The notes beneath the pieces are model-generated. The model ran no database searches. It was not told where the DNA came from and saw only the letters and a program-made list of their open reading frames with translations. Position numbers and translations under genes: made by a program. DNA of 64,000 nucleotides, taken from assembly GCA_015069605.1 (NCBI GenBank), contig SVII01000005.1, forward strand, positions 1 to 64,000. Reading direction: 5' to 3'. This DNA is from Clostridiales bacterium. Its GTDB lineage: Bacteria > Bacillota > Clostridia > Christensenellales > Borkfalkiaceae. This document shows positions 15,624 to 24,786 of the stretch, piece after piece. How positions within the stretch are numbered: the stretch's first letter is position 1; every line of letters starts with the position of its first letter.

Positions 15624-17555
15624 ATGGAAGCGGTAAAATTTGAAAAAGTATATTTTTCATATGAGGAAGTGGAACAAGACGACACTCTCTTTGTTTCTGA
15701 TGCCGTTTTCGCTTTGGATGGTGTTGATCTTTCCGTAGAAGAAGGGGAGTTCGTTGCTATTTTAGGACATAATGGCAGCGGTAAATCGACGTTGGCGCGT
15801 CTTACGAATGGGTTGCTTTCGCCTACTTCTGGTAAAGTGACTGTCAGAGGGTTAGACGTAAGCGACGAGAAAAATCTTTTCGAGATTCGTAAACAAGTGG
15901 GGATTATTTTTCAAAATCCCGACAACCAAATGGTCGCCTCAATCGTAGAGGACGACGTGGCGTTTGGCCCTGAAAACGTCGGTGTCGAGAGAGAAGAGAT
16001 TGGAAATAGAATCTCGTTTGCGTTAGATTCCGTTGGTATGGAAAGCTATCGTCATTCCACCTCATCCCGCTTGTCAGGGGGACAAAAACAACGAATTGCG
16101 ATCGCGGGTGTGCTGTCTTTAAAACCCAAAATTATGATTTTGGACGAATCGACCGCAATGCTTGATCCTCGCGGCAGAAAAGAAGTTATGGACGTGGTTT
16201 TGCGTCTGAATAAAGAGGAAAAAATCACGGTAATTTTAATTACGCATTTTCCCGAAGAAGCAATGCTTGCGGATAGGGCTGTGGTGATGCACCGTGGTAA
16301 TATCGTCATGCAAGGAAAACCTGCTGACGTATTGAATAGAGCAGAGGAATTAGAAAAATACGCTTTGGCGTTGCCTCGCCCTTTGAAAATTTGCCGTGCG
16401 TTGACGACAGGCGGCGTAGTTGTTCGCGACAGTATGGACGAAGAAAACGTGGCAAACGACATTGAAACGGCATTAAAATCGTTTACAACTGACTTGTCGA
16501 AAAATGTCGAAACGACAGGGGCAGGTACGAGTTTGCCGACCGAAACAACGCAAACTGCTGACGGTATTGGTCGCGTGGAATGTAAAAATTTGACGCATGT
16601 GTATAATCCAAACTCCACGTTTGAAACGTATGCGTTAAGCGGCGTGGATTTAGAGATCAATGCTGGGGAATTTTTTGGTATTATCGGGCATACGGGGAGT
16701 GGTAAATCCACATTTGTGCAACATTTGAACGCGTTAATCAAAGTGCCTTCCGCGGAAAAGAAATACAAAGCAAAGAAACAAAAGAAGGGACAAATCGAGG
16801 CTCAAAAAACGATTTTGACGGTGGACGGGTTCGATTTAACAGATAAAAACACCGATTTTAAAGCCTTGCGCAAAAAAGTGGGTATGGTGTTTCAGTATCC
16901 CGAATATCAGTTGTTTGCGGAAACGGTATTTGAGGACGTGGCGTTTGGCTTAAAAAATTTTGCGCCTGATATGCCTAAAGAAGAAGTCCGCAAAGCCGTA
17001 CGCGAAGCAATTGAAACGGTGGGCTTAAATTATGTGGAAATACGCAAACGTTCACCGTTTGAATTGTCGGGTGGGCAAAAGCGTCGAGTGGCGATTGCAG
17101 GCGTTATCGTAACGAAACCCGAAATTCTCGTTTTAGATGAACCTGCAGCTGGGTTAGATCCACTTGGTAAAGAAGAAATTATGAAACTTTTACACAAAAT
17201 TCACAAAGAGTGGTGTAAAACGATCATAATTGTGTCGCATGATATGGATGAAATTTCCGAAAACTGTACCCGAGCGGCGATTTTCTCGGAAGGGAAGATC
17301 CTTGCTGTGGATATGCCCAAAGAACTGTTTAAAAACGTACAACGATTAGAAAACGTTGGCTTGGACGTACCTTTTACAGCAAAGGTGACGGAAAAATTGC
17401 GTCAACGAGGCTTGGTGGTCGACAGTGATTTTACTGCGGATGATTTCGTGAAAAAGATACTTGATTTTATAAAAATGGAGGGGGCAGGTACGCGTTTAAC
17501 AGCTAATCAAAGCAATCCCGTTCTTGTGAAAAAAGGAGGCGATTATCATGCGTGA
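15624..17555 (+). CDS. Fused energy-coupling factor ATPase EcfA1-EcfA2
   Basis: A 643-residue protein with two complete ABC ATPase domains. Domain 1 (about 1-270): Walker A GHNGSGKST, Q-loop FQNPDNQMVA, signature LSGGQKQR, Walker B MILDESTAMLDP. Domain 2 (about 315-600): GHTGSGKST, FQYPEYQLFAETV, LSGGQKRR, LVLDEPAAGLDP. The first is EcfA1-like and the second EcfA2-like. These are normally two genes that form a heterodimer driving vitamin and metal uptake with EcfT and exchangeable S-components. A linker of about 45 residues rich in Thr/Glu joins them. The gene overlaps ecfT by 8 bases. No S-component gene is near, as expected for a group II (shared) module. Confidence 0.93.
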   Translation: MEAVKFEKVYFSYEEVEQDDTLFVSDAVFALDGVDLSVEEGEFVAILGHNGSGKSTLARLTNGLLSPTSGKVTVRGLDVSDEKNLFEIRKQVGIIFQNPDNQMVASIVEDDVAFGPENVGVEREEIGNRISFALDSVGMESYRHSTSSRLSGGQKQRIAIAGVLSLKPKIMILDESTAMLDPRGRKEVMDVVLRLNKEEKITVILITHFPEEAMLADRAVVMHRGNIVMQGKPADVLNRAEELEKYALALPRPLKICRALTTGGVVVRDSMDEENVANDIETALKSFTTDLSKNVETTGAGTSLPTETTQTADGIGRVECKNLTHVYNPNSTFETYALSGVDLEINAGEFFGIIGHTGSGKSTFVQHLNALIKVPSAEKKYKAKKQKKGQIEAQKTILTVDGFDLTDKNTDFKALRKKVGMVFQYPEYQLFAETVFEDVAFGLKNFAPDMPKEEVRKAVREAIETVGLNYVEIRKRSPFELSGGQKRRVAIAGVIVTKPEILVLDEPAAGLDPLGKEEIMKLLHKIHKEWCKTIIIVSHDMDEISENCTRAAIFSEGKILAVDMPKELFKNVQRLENVGLDVPFTAKVTEKLRQRGLVVDSDFTADDFVKKILDFIKMEGAGTRLTANQSNPVLVKKGGDYHA

Positions 17556-18360
17556 CGTTTCCTTTGGACAGTATTATCCCTCCAACTCCTTTGTGCACAA
17601 ATGCGATCCGCGAACAAAGATTTTGTTTTTGATCGTGTATATCGTAGCGATTTTTTTAGCGAAAGATTTTTATGGCTTGGGGGCTTGTGCCGCCGTGTTC
17701 GCTTTAATTGCAATTTGTTCGGGCGTCCCCTTTAAAAGTCTTCTTCGCTCGGTAAAAGCGGTGTTGTTTTTACTGTTGTTTACCGCGTTACTCAATTTAT
17801 TTTTCTATAAAGGCGAAACGGTACTTTGGCAATGGTGGAAAATCACAATCACGCAAGAGGCGATTTTTTATACGATTTTCCTTGCATCGAGATTGTTTTT
17901 GTTGGTATTGGGTTCGTCCATACTGACGTTGACCACCTCTCCCGTCGCGCTTACCGACGGTATCGAAAGTCTGCTCACGCCCTTGAAATGGGTGTGGTTC
18001 CCCGTACACGAACTCGCGTTGATTATGTCGATCGCGTTGCGGTTTATTCCCATTTTAACGGACGAAACGGGACGTATCATGAACGCGCAAAAAGCACGCG
18101 GCGCTGATTTTGAATCAGGTGGATTAAAAGAAAGAGTGAAAGCAGTTGTGCCCATTTTAATTCCGCTATTGATTAGTGCATTCCGTCGCGCGGATGAGCT
18201 TGGCGATGCGATGGATGCAAGATGTTACTCGGGAAGCAAAGTGCGTACAAAATATAAAAAACTGACGTTTGCATGGCGGGATTTAATAGCTTTTTTGCTG
18301 TGCGCGGCGTTGCTTGCAGGAATTATTTTACTGCGAGTGTACGTCCCTGCTATCATTTGA
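17548..18360 (+). CDS. ecfT: Energy-coupling factor transmembrane protein EcfT
   Basis: A 270-residue integral membrane protein with about five or six hydrophobic segments. It has the coupling-helix motif AQKARGADF (the ARG signature that contacts the ATPases) and a later MDARCYSG, where the usual second ARG/ARR motif appears as ARC. It opens with the family-typical RDVSFGQYYPSNSFVHKCDPRTK. It starts inside the ATPase gene after AAAGGAGG, so translation is coupled. It forms the scaffold for S-components in the ECF importer. Confidence 0.93.
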   Translation: MRDVSFGQYYPSNSFVHKCDPRTKILFLIVYIVAIFLAKDFYGLGACAAVFALIAICSGVPFKSLLRSVKAVLFLLLFTALLNLFFYKGETVLWQWWKITITQEAIFYTIFLASRLFLLVLGSSILTLTTSPVALTDGIESLLTPLKWVWFPVHELALIMSIALRFIPILTDETGRIMNAQKARGADFESGGLKERVKAVVPILIPLLISAFRRADELGDAMDARCYSGSKVRTKYKKLTFAWRDLIAFLLCAALLAGIILLRVYVPAII

Positions 18361-18370
18361 CGGAGGAATT

Positions 18371-19129
18371 ATGCGCTACGTTTTAAAAATCGCTTACGAC
18401 GGAACGGATTACGCAGGTTGGCAATGCCAAAAAAATGCCGTCACCGTGCAGGAAAAATTAGAAGAAGCTATTTTTAGTGCGCTCGGGCAAAATATCCGAG
18501 TGACGGCAAGTGGTAGAACGGATGCAGGTGTGCATGCGGCAGGGCAGGTATGCCATTTTGACGCGGAAAATATCACTGTGCCACCTGAAAAAATGCCCGA
18601 TTGTTTAAATCGCTTTTTGCCCCCCGACGTTCGTGTAACGGATGGCTGGGGCGCAGACGAAACTTTCGACGCTAACCGCAGTGCAAAACGCAAGACGTAT
18701 TGCTATTCGCTCTACGTTTCTCTACGCGAAATGCCTTTGAAAGAACGCTACGCCGCAAGAGTGGAAACTGCTCCCGATCTTGAGAAATTGCAAGCGGCGG
18801 CGAAGCTGTTTGAGGGGGAACACGATTTTAAAGCCTTTTGCGCTTCGGGTTCGTCAGTAAAGACGACAGTGCGTACCGTGTACGAGGTGAAAGTGGAAGA
18901 AGCACAAACGTACGGTGGCAGAGATTTAAAAATCTACGTTACGGGCAACGGCTTTTTATATAATATGGTGCGAACGCTCACGGGCGAATTGTTGGAGCTC
19001 GCGTCGGGGCGAAGAACGGAAGAAAGTTTATTGCAAGCGTATGCAACGGGGAAGCGAGAACTGCTTGGCAAAACAATGCCTGCGAAGGGCTTGACGTTGC
19101 TACAAGTCGAATATCAAACGAAAAATTAA
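18371..19129 (+). CDS. truA: tRNA pseudouridine synthase A
   Basis: Modifies U38-40 in the tRNA anticodon stem. The 252 residues start with RYVLKIAYDGTDYAGWQ and contain the catalytic-aspartate motif SGRTDAGVHA and the later FLYNMVR block, all diagnostic. The start at 18371 follows GGAGGAATT; the track's 18314 start lies inside ecfT. It is 10 bases after ecfT, so ecfA-ecfT-truA form one unit, an order common in Firmicutes. Confidence 0.96.
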   Translation: MRYVLKIAYDGTDYAGWQCQKNAVTVQEKLEEAIFSALGQNIRVTASGRTDAGVHAAGQVCHFDAENITVPPEKMPDCLNRFLPPDVRVTDGWGADETFDANRSAKRKTYCYSLYVSLREMPLKERYAARVETAPDLEKLQAAAKLFEGEHDFKAFCASGSSVKTTVRTVYEVKVEEAQTYGGRDLKIYVTGNGFLYNMVRTLTGELLELASGRRTEESLLQAYATGKRELLGKTMPAKGLTLLQVEYQTKN

Positions 19130-19183
19130 GACGAAAAAATAGATTTATTCAAAGGAAAAATAAAAAAAACAAAAGGGTTGTAC

Positions 19184-20113
19184 ATGGAAATTTACGATAT
19201 TTATTTTACGATAAGTTATACGATGAGTATGCTTATTCCAACGGAAAGAGTGCCGTTGACACAATCTCTTGCTTACGGCTTACTCGGAGCGATTTTGCTA
19301 TGGGGTGCGTTGTTTATATTACAAGGCGTTGGGTTGTACGTAATGGCGAAAAAACAAGGCTTAAAAAGGAAAGGACTTGCGTTTGTGCCGTTTGTCAACA
19401 TTTTATATATGGGAAAAATCGCAGGAGAAACATATATTTTTGGGCGTAGAATGAAACGTCCAGGATTATATGCAATGATCGCGCAAATTGTAGCGACATT
19501 GCTGTGCTTTACGGTAATCGGAACGGAAATTTATTTGTGTATGCATTGTGACGTTCATTCTTTGACGGCGCTTCGCAGCGGCGTGGCGATAGAATGTATT
19601 CGCTACTCCATCACTCCGTTTTATGAAATCAGTCAGTATTTCCTCTCAATTGCGCAACTGAGTTATACGCTTTTGATGTTGCTTTTGTTGTCGGCGTTGT
19701 ATAAGAAATATTCCGTTAAAAATCAAATGGCGTTCACGTTGCTGTCCTGCTTTGTGCCGTTGTCTAGATTTATCATTATCTTTGTGCTTCGCAAAAACAA
19801 AGCTGTGGATTATCAAGCGTATATGCGTGCGCGTCGCGAAGCGTATATGCGTCAGCAACAACAATACCGCAATCAGTACGGGCCCTACAATCCCTACAAC
19901 AATCCTTACAATAATCCCTATAACAATCCTTACGGACCAAACAATTCACCCTACGGCAATCCTTATAATTCGCAAAACCAAAACCGTACAAACGGGGCTT
20001 CGGGTGATCCTTTTGAGGAGTTTTCTTCCTCGAAAAATCAAAACGGAACGCAAAACGGCGGAAATCGTTCTAATACTTCAAACGGTGGGAATGACGACGG
20101 ATTTTTTGATTGA
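19184..20113 (+). CDS. Membrane protein with Asn/Tyr/Pro repeat tail
   Basis: A 309-residue protein with four hydrophobic segments in the first 205 residues, followed by a basic stretch (YMRARREAYMRQQQ) and a low-complexity tail. The tail contains tandem PYNN units (PYNPYNNPYNNPYNNPYG) and then a Ser/Asn/Gly-rich acidic end. No signal peptide; the tail is probably cytoplasmic if the basic stretch stays inside. I do not recognise the family. The ATG at 19184 has AAGGG six bases upstream, better than the TTG at 19178. It lies between truA and a terminator. Confidence 0.7.
   Translation: MEIYDIYFTISYTMSMLIPTERVPLTQSLAYGLLGAILLWGALFILQGVGLYVMAKKQGLKRKGLAFVPFVNILYMGKIAGETYIFGRRMKRPGLYAMIAQIVATLLCFTVIGTEIYLCMHCDVHSLTALRSGVAIECIRYSITPFYEISQYFLSIAQLSYTLLMLLLLSALYKKYSVKNQMAFTLLSCFVPLSRFIIIFVLRKNKAVDYQAYMRARREAYMRQQQQYRNQYGPYNPYNNPYNNPYNNPYGPNNSPYGNPYNSQNQNRTNGASGDPFEEFSSSKNQNGTQNGGNRSNTSNGGNDDGFFD
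19884..19934 (+). repeat. 12-base tandem repeat coding for Tyr-Asn-Asn-Pro
   Basis: Units such as TACAACAATCCT, TACAATAATCCC and TATAACAATCCT follow one another in frame. Third-position differences show it is an old or selected repeat rather than a fresh slip product. Confidence 0.75.
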
Positions 20114-20148
20114 GATTGCAGGGAAAACAATAAAATAACGATCAAATG

Positions 20149-20187
20149 GACGGGAATAAGAAAAAGTTATATTTCCCGTCTTTTTTT
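20149..20187 (+). terminator. Terminator before mnmE
   Basis: GACGGGA pairs with TCCCGTC and is followed by a TTTTTTT run. Confidence 0.75.
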
Positions 20188-20209
20188 ATGTAAAAATACC
20201 TTCAAATAG

Positions 20210-20238
20210 TTTACACCAAAGGTGGGTTGTGGTATAAT
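20210..20238 (+). promoter_or_regulatory. mnmE promoter
   Basis: TTTACA and TATAAT are separated by 17 bp, about 88 bases before the ATG. Confidence 0.65.
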
Positions 20239-20325
20239 AAAAATAGATATAAACGTAGATTATAAATACATAGCTTTGATTTTATAAAAAATACTGTAAA
20301 AAATCAAGTGCGAAGGAGGTTTTTT

Positions 20326-21666
20326 ATGATGGAAGAAAATATCGCGGCGATAGCGACTCCCCCAGGGAAAGGCGGCGTGGCGATTATTCGTATCAGCGGA
20401 AAATCTCCGCTTGCGCTGGCGGAAAAAATGTTCACGCCCGCAGGTAAAACAAAAGTTTGTGATTTTGAACCCTACCGTATGTATCCAGGTCAAATAGACG
20501 GCGGAACGTTTTGCGATTATGGACTTTGCGTATATTTCAAAGCTCCTGCCAGCTATACGGGCGAAGATATTGTAGAATTTCAATGCCATGGCGGTGAAAG
20601 CGTCGCTCGCGGAATTTTGAAGCAGGCGTTTCGTTTGGGCGCAAGATCGGCAGGTAGAGGGGAATTTACCAAACGCGCGTTTTTAAACGGCAAGCTGTCT
20701 TTGGCGTCAGCGGAAGGCGTCGCGGATATGATCAACGGGGAATCGGAAGCGGAAGTCAAAGCAGGCTATCTTTTGTACAGCGAAAAATTGACGGAAAAAG
20801 TCCGTGCGTTACAGTCGGAATTAAAAACGCTGTTGGCAGGTATTGACGTGTCCGTGGATTATCCTGAAGAGGATATCGAAGAACAGCACATAGAAGAACT
20901 TGTGATTGCGCTTAGAAAATTAGAAAGCGAATTGACGGAATTGACGGCGAGTTACGGTGTCGGTAAAAAAATCAAATCAGGTGTAACGGTTGCGATTTGT
21001 GGTAAACCCAACACGGGGAAGAGCTCTCTTTTGAACAAGTTGCTTGGTTACGACAAAGCGATTGTGTCCTCAGTGGCAGGTACGACGCGTGATGCCGTAG
21101 AAGGTACGTTGGAGATTGAGGGTAGAAAGTTCAATCTTTACGATACTGCAGGGGTACGCGACAGTGGCGATATGATTGAAAGTATCGGGATTGAACGCGC
21201 GCAATCCATCATTCGTTCGGCGGACGTAGCCGTATTCGTGGTGGATTCTTCGGCGAAACTTGACGAAGAGGACGCTAGAGTTTTGCAAATGGTACAAGGG
21301 AAACCGTTGATTAAGGTTGTCAATAAAATTGACTTAACGCAAGACGAAACGCTAATTGATGCGGACGTGCTTACTTCCGCGGTGACGGGGGAAGGGATCG
21401 CGAAATTGATGCGTTTGATGTACGAAAAGGGCTTTGGCTCGCGTGCGGAAGACGCGGCATTTTTGATTGAAGAACGTCATTTCAATGCATTGAGCCGCGC
21501 GAAAGATTGTTTGCACAAAGCGATTTTTGCGTGTGGCTGTCAGCCACTGGATCTTATCGGGATTGACGTCAAAGAGGCGTGGGATGCGCTTGGTGAGATT
21601 ACAGGCGAAACGGCAACAGAAGCGATTATTGAAGAAATTTTCTCTAAATTCTGTGTAGGTAAATAA
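20326..21666 (+). CDS. mnmE: tRNA modification GTPase MnmE (TrmE)
   Basis: With MnmG it makes the cmnm5/nm5 modification at wobble U34. The 446 residues have the folate-binding N-domain (ENIAAIATPPGKGGVAIIRISG), the G domain with GKPNTGKSS, DTAG and NKID, and the C-terminal FCVGK (the conserved C-[IV]-G-K catalytic end). The start at 20326 follows AAGGAGG. It lacks the usual mnmG/rnpA neighbours; a LysR gene and lepA follow. Confidence 0.96.
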   Translation: MMEENIAAIATPPGKGGVAIIRISGKSPLALAEKMFTPAGKTKVCDFEPYRMYPGQIDGGTFCDYGLCVYFKAPASYTGEDIVEFQCHGGESVARGILKQAFRLGARSAGRGEFTKRAFLNGKLSLASAEGVADMINGESEAEVKAGYLLYSEKLTEKVRALQSELKTLLAGIDVSVDYPEEDIEEQHIEELVIALRKLESELTELTASYGVGKKIKSGVTVAICGKPNTGKSSLLNKLLGYDKAIVSSVAGTTRDAVEGTLEIEGRKFNLYDTAGVRDSGDMIESIGIERAQSIIRSADVAVFVVDSSAKLDEEDARVLQMVQGKPLIKVVNKIDLTQDETLIDADVLTSAVTGEGIAKLMRLMYEKGFGSRAEDAAFLIEERHFNALSRAKDCLHKAIFACGCQPLDLIGIDVKEAWDALGEITGETATEAIIEEIFSKFCVGK

Positions 21667-21705
21667 AGGCACGAAACACCAAATGATAGGGGCAGGTATG
21701 CGATT

Positions 21706-22593
21706 ATGGTAAATCTGGAATTATACAAAGTGTTTTATACGGTGGCGAAATGCGGCAGTTTGACGAAGGCGGCGGAAGAATTATACATTTCCCAGCCCGC
21801 AGTTTCGCAATCCATCAAGCAATTAGAAACGCAGTTAGGAACACCGCTGTTTAATCGTACGCATCGCGGTATGGAATTGTCTGCGCAAGGCGGCAAATTG
21901 ATTTTCGACGACGTGGAGCGCGCTTTGGGGCTTTTCAATCAAGCGGCGGCACGCCTTGCGGAGTTAAAAACGTCGGCAACGGGTACAATCCGTATCGGCG
22001 CAAGCGACACGATTTTTGAATATTTCCTCGCAGATAAACTGGCGGATTATCACGAACGTTTCCCTGCGGTGAAAATTGAATTGATGGCGGACTTAACGCC
22101 CGACACGATTGCAAAACTCAAGGATAAACGTTGCGACGTGGCGTTTGTCAATCTCCCTACGGCGATCGATCCTGCACTGGATTTACACGGCAACTGTATG
22201 CGTTTGAACGACATTTTTGTTACGGGCGAAAAATTTATGGAACTTTCCGCAAAGCCTGTGTCTTTTGCAACGTTGCAAAAATATCCCTTGATCTTGATGG
22301 AACAAGGCACGGTAGCGAGAAAAACGTTAGACTCATTTTGTAAATCGCTTGGCATAGAACTGCAACCCTCGATTGAGGTTGGCAGTTGGGATTTGATGAA
22401 ACGGCTTGTGCTTCGCGGTATGGGCATCGGCGTCATTCCAAGAGAATACGCAACCAGGCGTTTGAACGAAGGCTCGCTGTTTGAGGTGAAAACCGATCCC
22501 GTATTGCCCGCTCGTTCGGTGGGTATGCTGCTACCGAAAAACGAACCCGTTTCGTACGCGTTGCATTGTTTCCTCGATTATTTTCGTAAATAA
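21706..22593 (+). CDS. LysR family transcriptional regulator
   Basis: A 295-residue LysR-type regulator. The N-terminal winged helix-turn-helix (about 1-60) shows FYTVAKCGSLTKAAEELYISQPAVSQSIKQLE, and a periplasmic-binding-like effector domain begins near residue 90. The target is unknown: no divergent gene lies beside it, and its neighbours mnmE (39 bases upstream) and lepA (41 bases downstream) are housekeeping genes. Confidence 0.92.
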   Translation: MVNLELYKVFYTVAKCGSLTKAAEELYISQPAVSQSIKQLETQLGTPLFNRTHRGMELSAQGGKLIFDDVERALGLFNQAAARLAELKTSATGTIRIGASDTIFEYFLADKLADYHERFPAVKIELMADLTPDTIAKLKDKRCDVAFVNLPTAIDPALDLHGNCMRLNDIFVTGEKFMELSAKPVSFATLQKYPLILMEQGTVARKTLDSFCKSLGIELQPSIEVGSWDLMKRLVLRGMGIGVIPREYATRRLNEGSLFEVKTDPVLPARSVGMLLPKNEPVSYALHCFLDYFRK

Positions 22594-22634
22594 TCTAATC
22601 CAAAAAAAGAAAATTAACAAATTAAGGTAAATTT

Positions 22635-24443
22635 ATGGCAAAACCCAATCCGCTTTTAAGAAATTTTTGTATCATAGCGCATATTGATCACGGCAAAAGC
22701 ACTCTTGCCGATCGTTTGATTGAACGCACAGGTCAGGTATCCAAACGCGACATGGAAGAACAGCTCCTTGACAGTATGGATATTGAAAAAGAACGTGGCA
22801 TCACAATTAAACTTACTCCTGTTCGTATGTATTACACGGCAAAGGACGGCAAAGAATACGAATTTAACCTGATTGACACGCCGGGACACGTTGACTTCAC
22901 CTACGAAGTTAGCCGTTCGCTTGCGGCGTGCGAGGGCGCGATTTTGGTTGTGGACGCAACGCAGGGCGTGGAAGCGCAAACGCTTGCCAACGTCTATCTC
23001 GCGCTTGAAAATAATCTTGAAATTTTACCTGTTATCAATAAAATTGACTTGCCTAGCGCAAGAATTGACGAAGTCAAAGAGGAAGTGGAAGACATTATCG
23101 GCTTGGACGCGCAGGACGCGCCTTGCGTATCTGCAAAAGAGGGGACGAACATTGAAGACCTTCTCGAAGCGATCGCTACCCATTTCCCGCCCCCCGACGG
23201 CGATACGGAAAAACCCTTGAAAGCGTTGATTTTCGACAGTTATTACGACAATTACAAAGGGGTAATTTTATTTGTGCGGTTGATGGACGGTACGGTGAAA
23301 GTAGGGGATAAGATCAAACCGTTCTTATCTAGCACCGTGTACGAAGTCACTGAAGTCGGCGCGTTTGCCCCTGGGCTTTTCCCCAAAGAAATTTTAAAAG
23401 CGGGCGAAGTAGGGTATATCGCGGCGTCGATTAAATCCATTCAGGACGTAGCCGTAGGTGACACGATCACGTCGGCAACCAATCCTGCCGACGCACCTCT
23501 GCCTGGGTATAAAAAGGTGCAACCCGTAGTCTTTTGCGGTATTTATCCCCTTGACGGCAGTAAATTCAACGATTTGAAAGAAGCGATTTTGAAATTGCAA
23601 TTAAACGACGCGGCGCTCATTTTTGAGCCTGACAATTCAGTTGCGCTTGGCTTTGGTTTCCGTTGTGGGTTCTTAGGACTATTGCATATGGAGATTATTC
23701 AAGAGAGAATTGAAAGAGAATTCAACCTTGACATCATCACCACAGCTCCGTCGGTAAGTTATTTGGTGCATAAGACGAACGGCGAAGAATTTTTCGTTGA
23801 CAACCCTTCGCATTTGCCCGACCCGTCGGATATCGAATATATGGAAGAACCCATCGTCAAGGCGGAAATTTATACACCGCCCGATTATATGGGTTCGGTT
23901 ATGGACTTGTGCAAGGAAAAACGCGGCGTATTTAAGAATATGACGTACGTGGATGAACGCCGTGTGAAGTTAGATTATACCTTACCTTTGAACGAAATTG
24001 TGTACGATTTCTTCGACGGTTTAAAATCGAGAACGCGTGGCTATGCAAGCTTCGATTACGAAATCGCAGGGTATCAAAAATCAAAACTCGTGCGTTTGGA
24101 TATCTTGCTCAACGGTGAAATTTGCGATGCGCTTTCCGTTATCGTATTTGAAGGCAACGCATACGAACGCGGTAGAACACTTTGTGAAAACTTAAAAGAA
24201 GCAATCCCTCGTCAGTTGTTTGAAATCCCCGTGCAAGCGGCGGTAGGCGGTAAAATCATTGCTCGTGAAACAGTAAAAGCCGTTCGCAAAGACGTCTTGG
24301 CGAAATGTTACGGCGGCGACATCACGCGAAAGAGAAAACTTCTTGAAAAGCAGAAAGAAGGTAAAAAGCGTATGCGTAAAGTGGGCTCGGTGGAAGTTCC
24401 GTCTGAAGTGTTTATGGAGATCCTTAAAACGAATAAGGATTAA
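22635..24443 (+). CDS. lepA: Elongation factor 4 (LepA)
   Basis: Ribosome-associated GTPase of 602 residues, the usual length. G1 is [10 protein letters not shown]3 is DTPGH and G4 is NKID. The C-terminal domain unique to LepA ([20 protein letters not shown].., then [21 protein letters not shown]) is complete. It is followed by the MGMT-fold gene after 16 bases and hemW, an arrangement known from other Firmicutes (lepA-hemW). Confidence 0.97.
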   Translation: MAKPNPLLRNFCIIAHIDHGKSTLADRLIERTGQVSKRDMEEQLLDSMDIEKERGITIKLTPVRMYYTAKDGKEYEFNLIDTPGHVDFTYEVSRSLAACEGAILVVDATQGVEAQTLANVYLALENNLEILPVINKIDLPSARIDEVKEEVEDIIGLDAQDAPCVSAKEGTNIEDLLEAIATHFPPPDGDTEKPLKALIFDSYYDNYKGVILFVRLMDGTVKVGDKIKPFLSSTVYEVTEVGAFAPGLFPKEILKAGEVGYIAASIKSIQDVAVGDTITSATNPADAPLPGYKKVQPVVFCGIYPLDGSKFNDLKEAILKLQLNDAALIFEPDNSVALGFGFRCGFLGLLHMEIIQERIEREFNLDIITTAPSVSYLVHKTNGEEFFVDNPSHLPDPSDIEYMEEPIVKAEIYTPPDYMGSVMDLCKEKRGVFKNMTYVDERRVKLDYTLPLNEIVYDFFDGLKSRTRGYASFDYEIAGYQKSKLVRLDILLNGEICDALSVIVFEGNAYERGRTLCENLKEAIPRQLFEIPVQAAVGGKIIARETVKAVRKDVLAKCYGGDITRKRKLLEKQKEGKKRMRKVGSVEVPSEVFMEILKTNKD

Positions 24444-24459
24444 CCAAAAAAAATCAACT

Positions 24460-24780
24460 ATGAATTTTTTTAAAAAAGTATATGATGCTGTGCGGCAAAT
24501 CCCCGAGGGGAAAGTAGCCACATACGGACAAATCGCGTTGGCGGTAGGTTCACCGCGCGCGGCTCGGCAGGTAGGGTACGCTCTGCATGTCAATCCGCAA
24601 CCAGGGATCATTCCTTGCCATCGCGTAGTCAACCGTTTCGGTTCGCTTGCGCCTGCATTCGCGTTTGGCGGTAAGGAAGTGCAAGCGTCATTGCTTTTGG
24701 CGGAGGGTGTAGAAGTGGACTCGGAATTTTGCGTCGATTTAACCACCTATCTCTACCAAGGCGAATTTATTATGGAGTAA
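24460..24780 (+). CDS. MGMT-fold DNA alkyltransferase-like protein with active-site Cys
   Basis: A 106-residue protein that consists of only the C-terminal DNA-binding domain of O6-methylguanine-DNA methyltransferase (VYDAVRQIPEGKVATYGQIA). It keeps the PCHRV active site, so it may transfer alkyl groups. Alkyltransferase-like (ATL) proteins of this size usually have Trp in that place. The start ATG has no clear ribosome-binding site; translation may depend on coupling with lepA. The track's 24343 start lies inside lepA. Confidence 0.85.
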   Translation: MNFFKKVYDAVRQIPEGKVATYGQIALAVGSPRAARQVGYALHVNPQPGIIPCHRVVNRFGSLAPAFAFGGKEVQASLLLAEGVEVDSEFCVDLTTYLYQGEFIME

Positions 24781-24786
24781 GAAATT

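Noticed and set aside
19884-19934. Possible CRISPR-like repeat
   Set aside because: Twelve-base units without spacers that lie in frame inside a gene; it is a coding tandem repeat.
24460-24780. Alkyltransferase-like (ATL) protein without activity
   Set aside because: The active-site motif is PCHRV with cysteine, so loss of activity is not supported.
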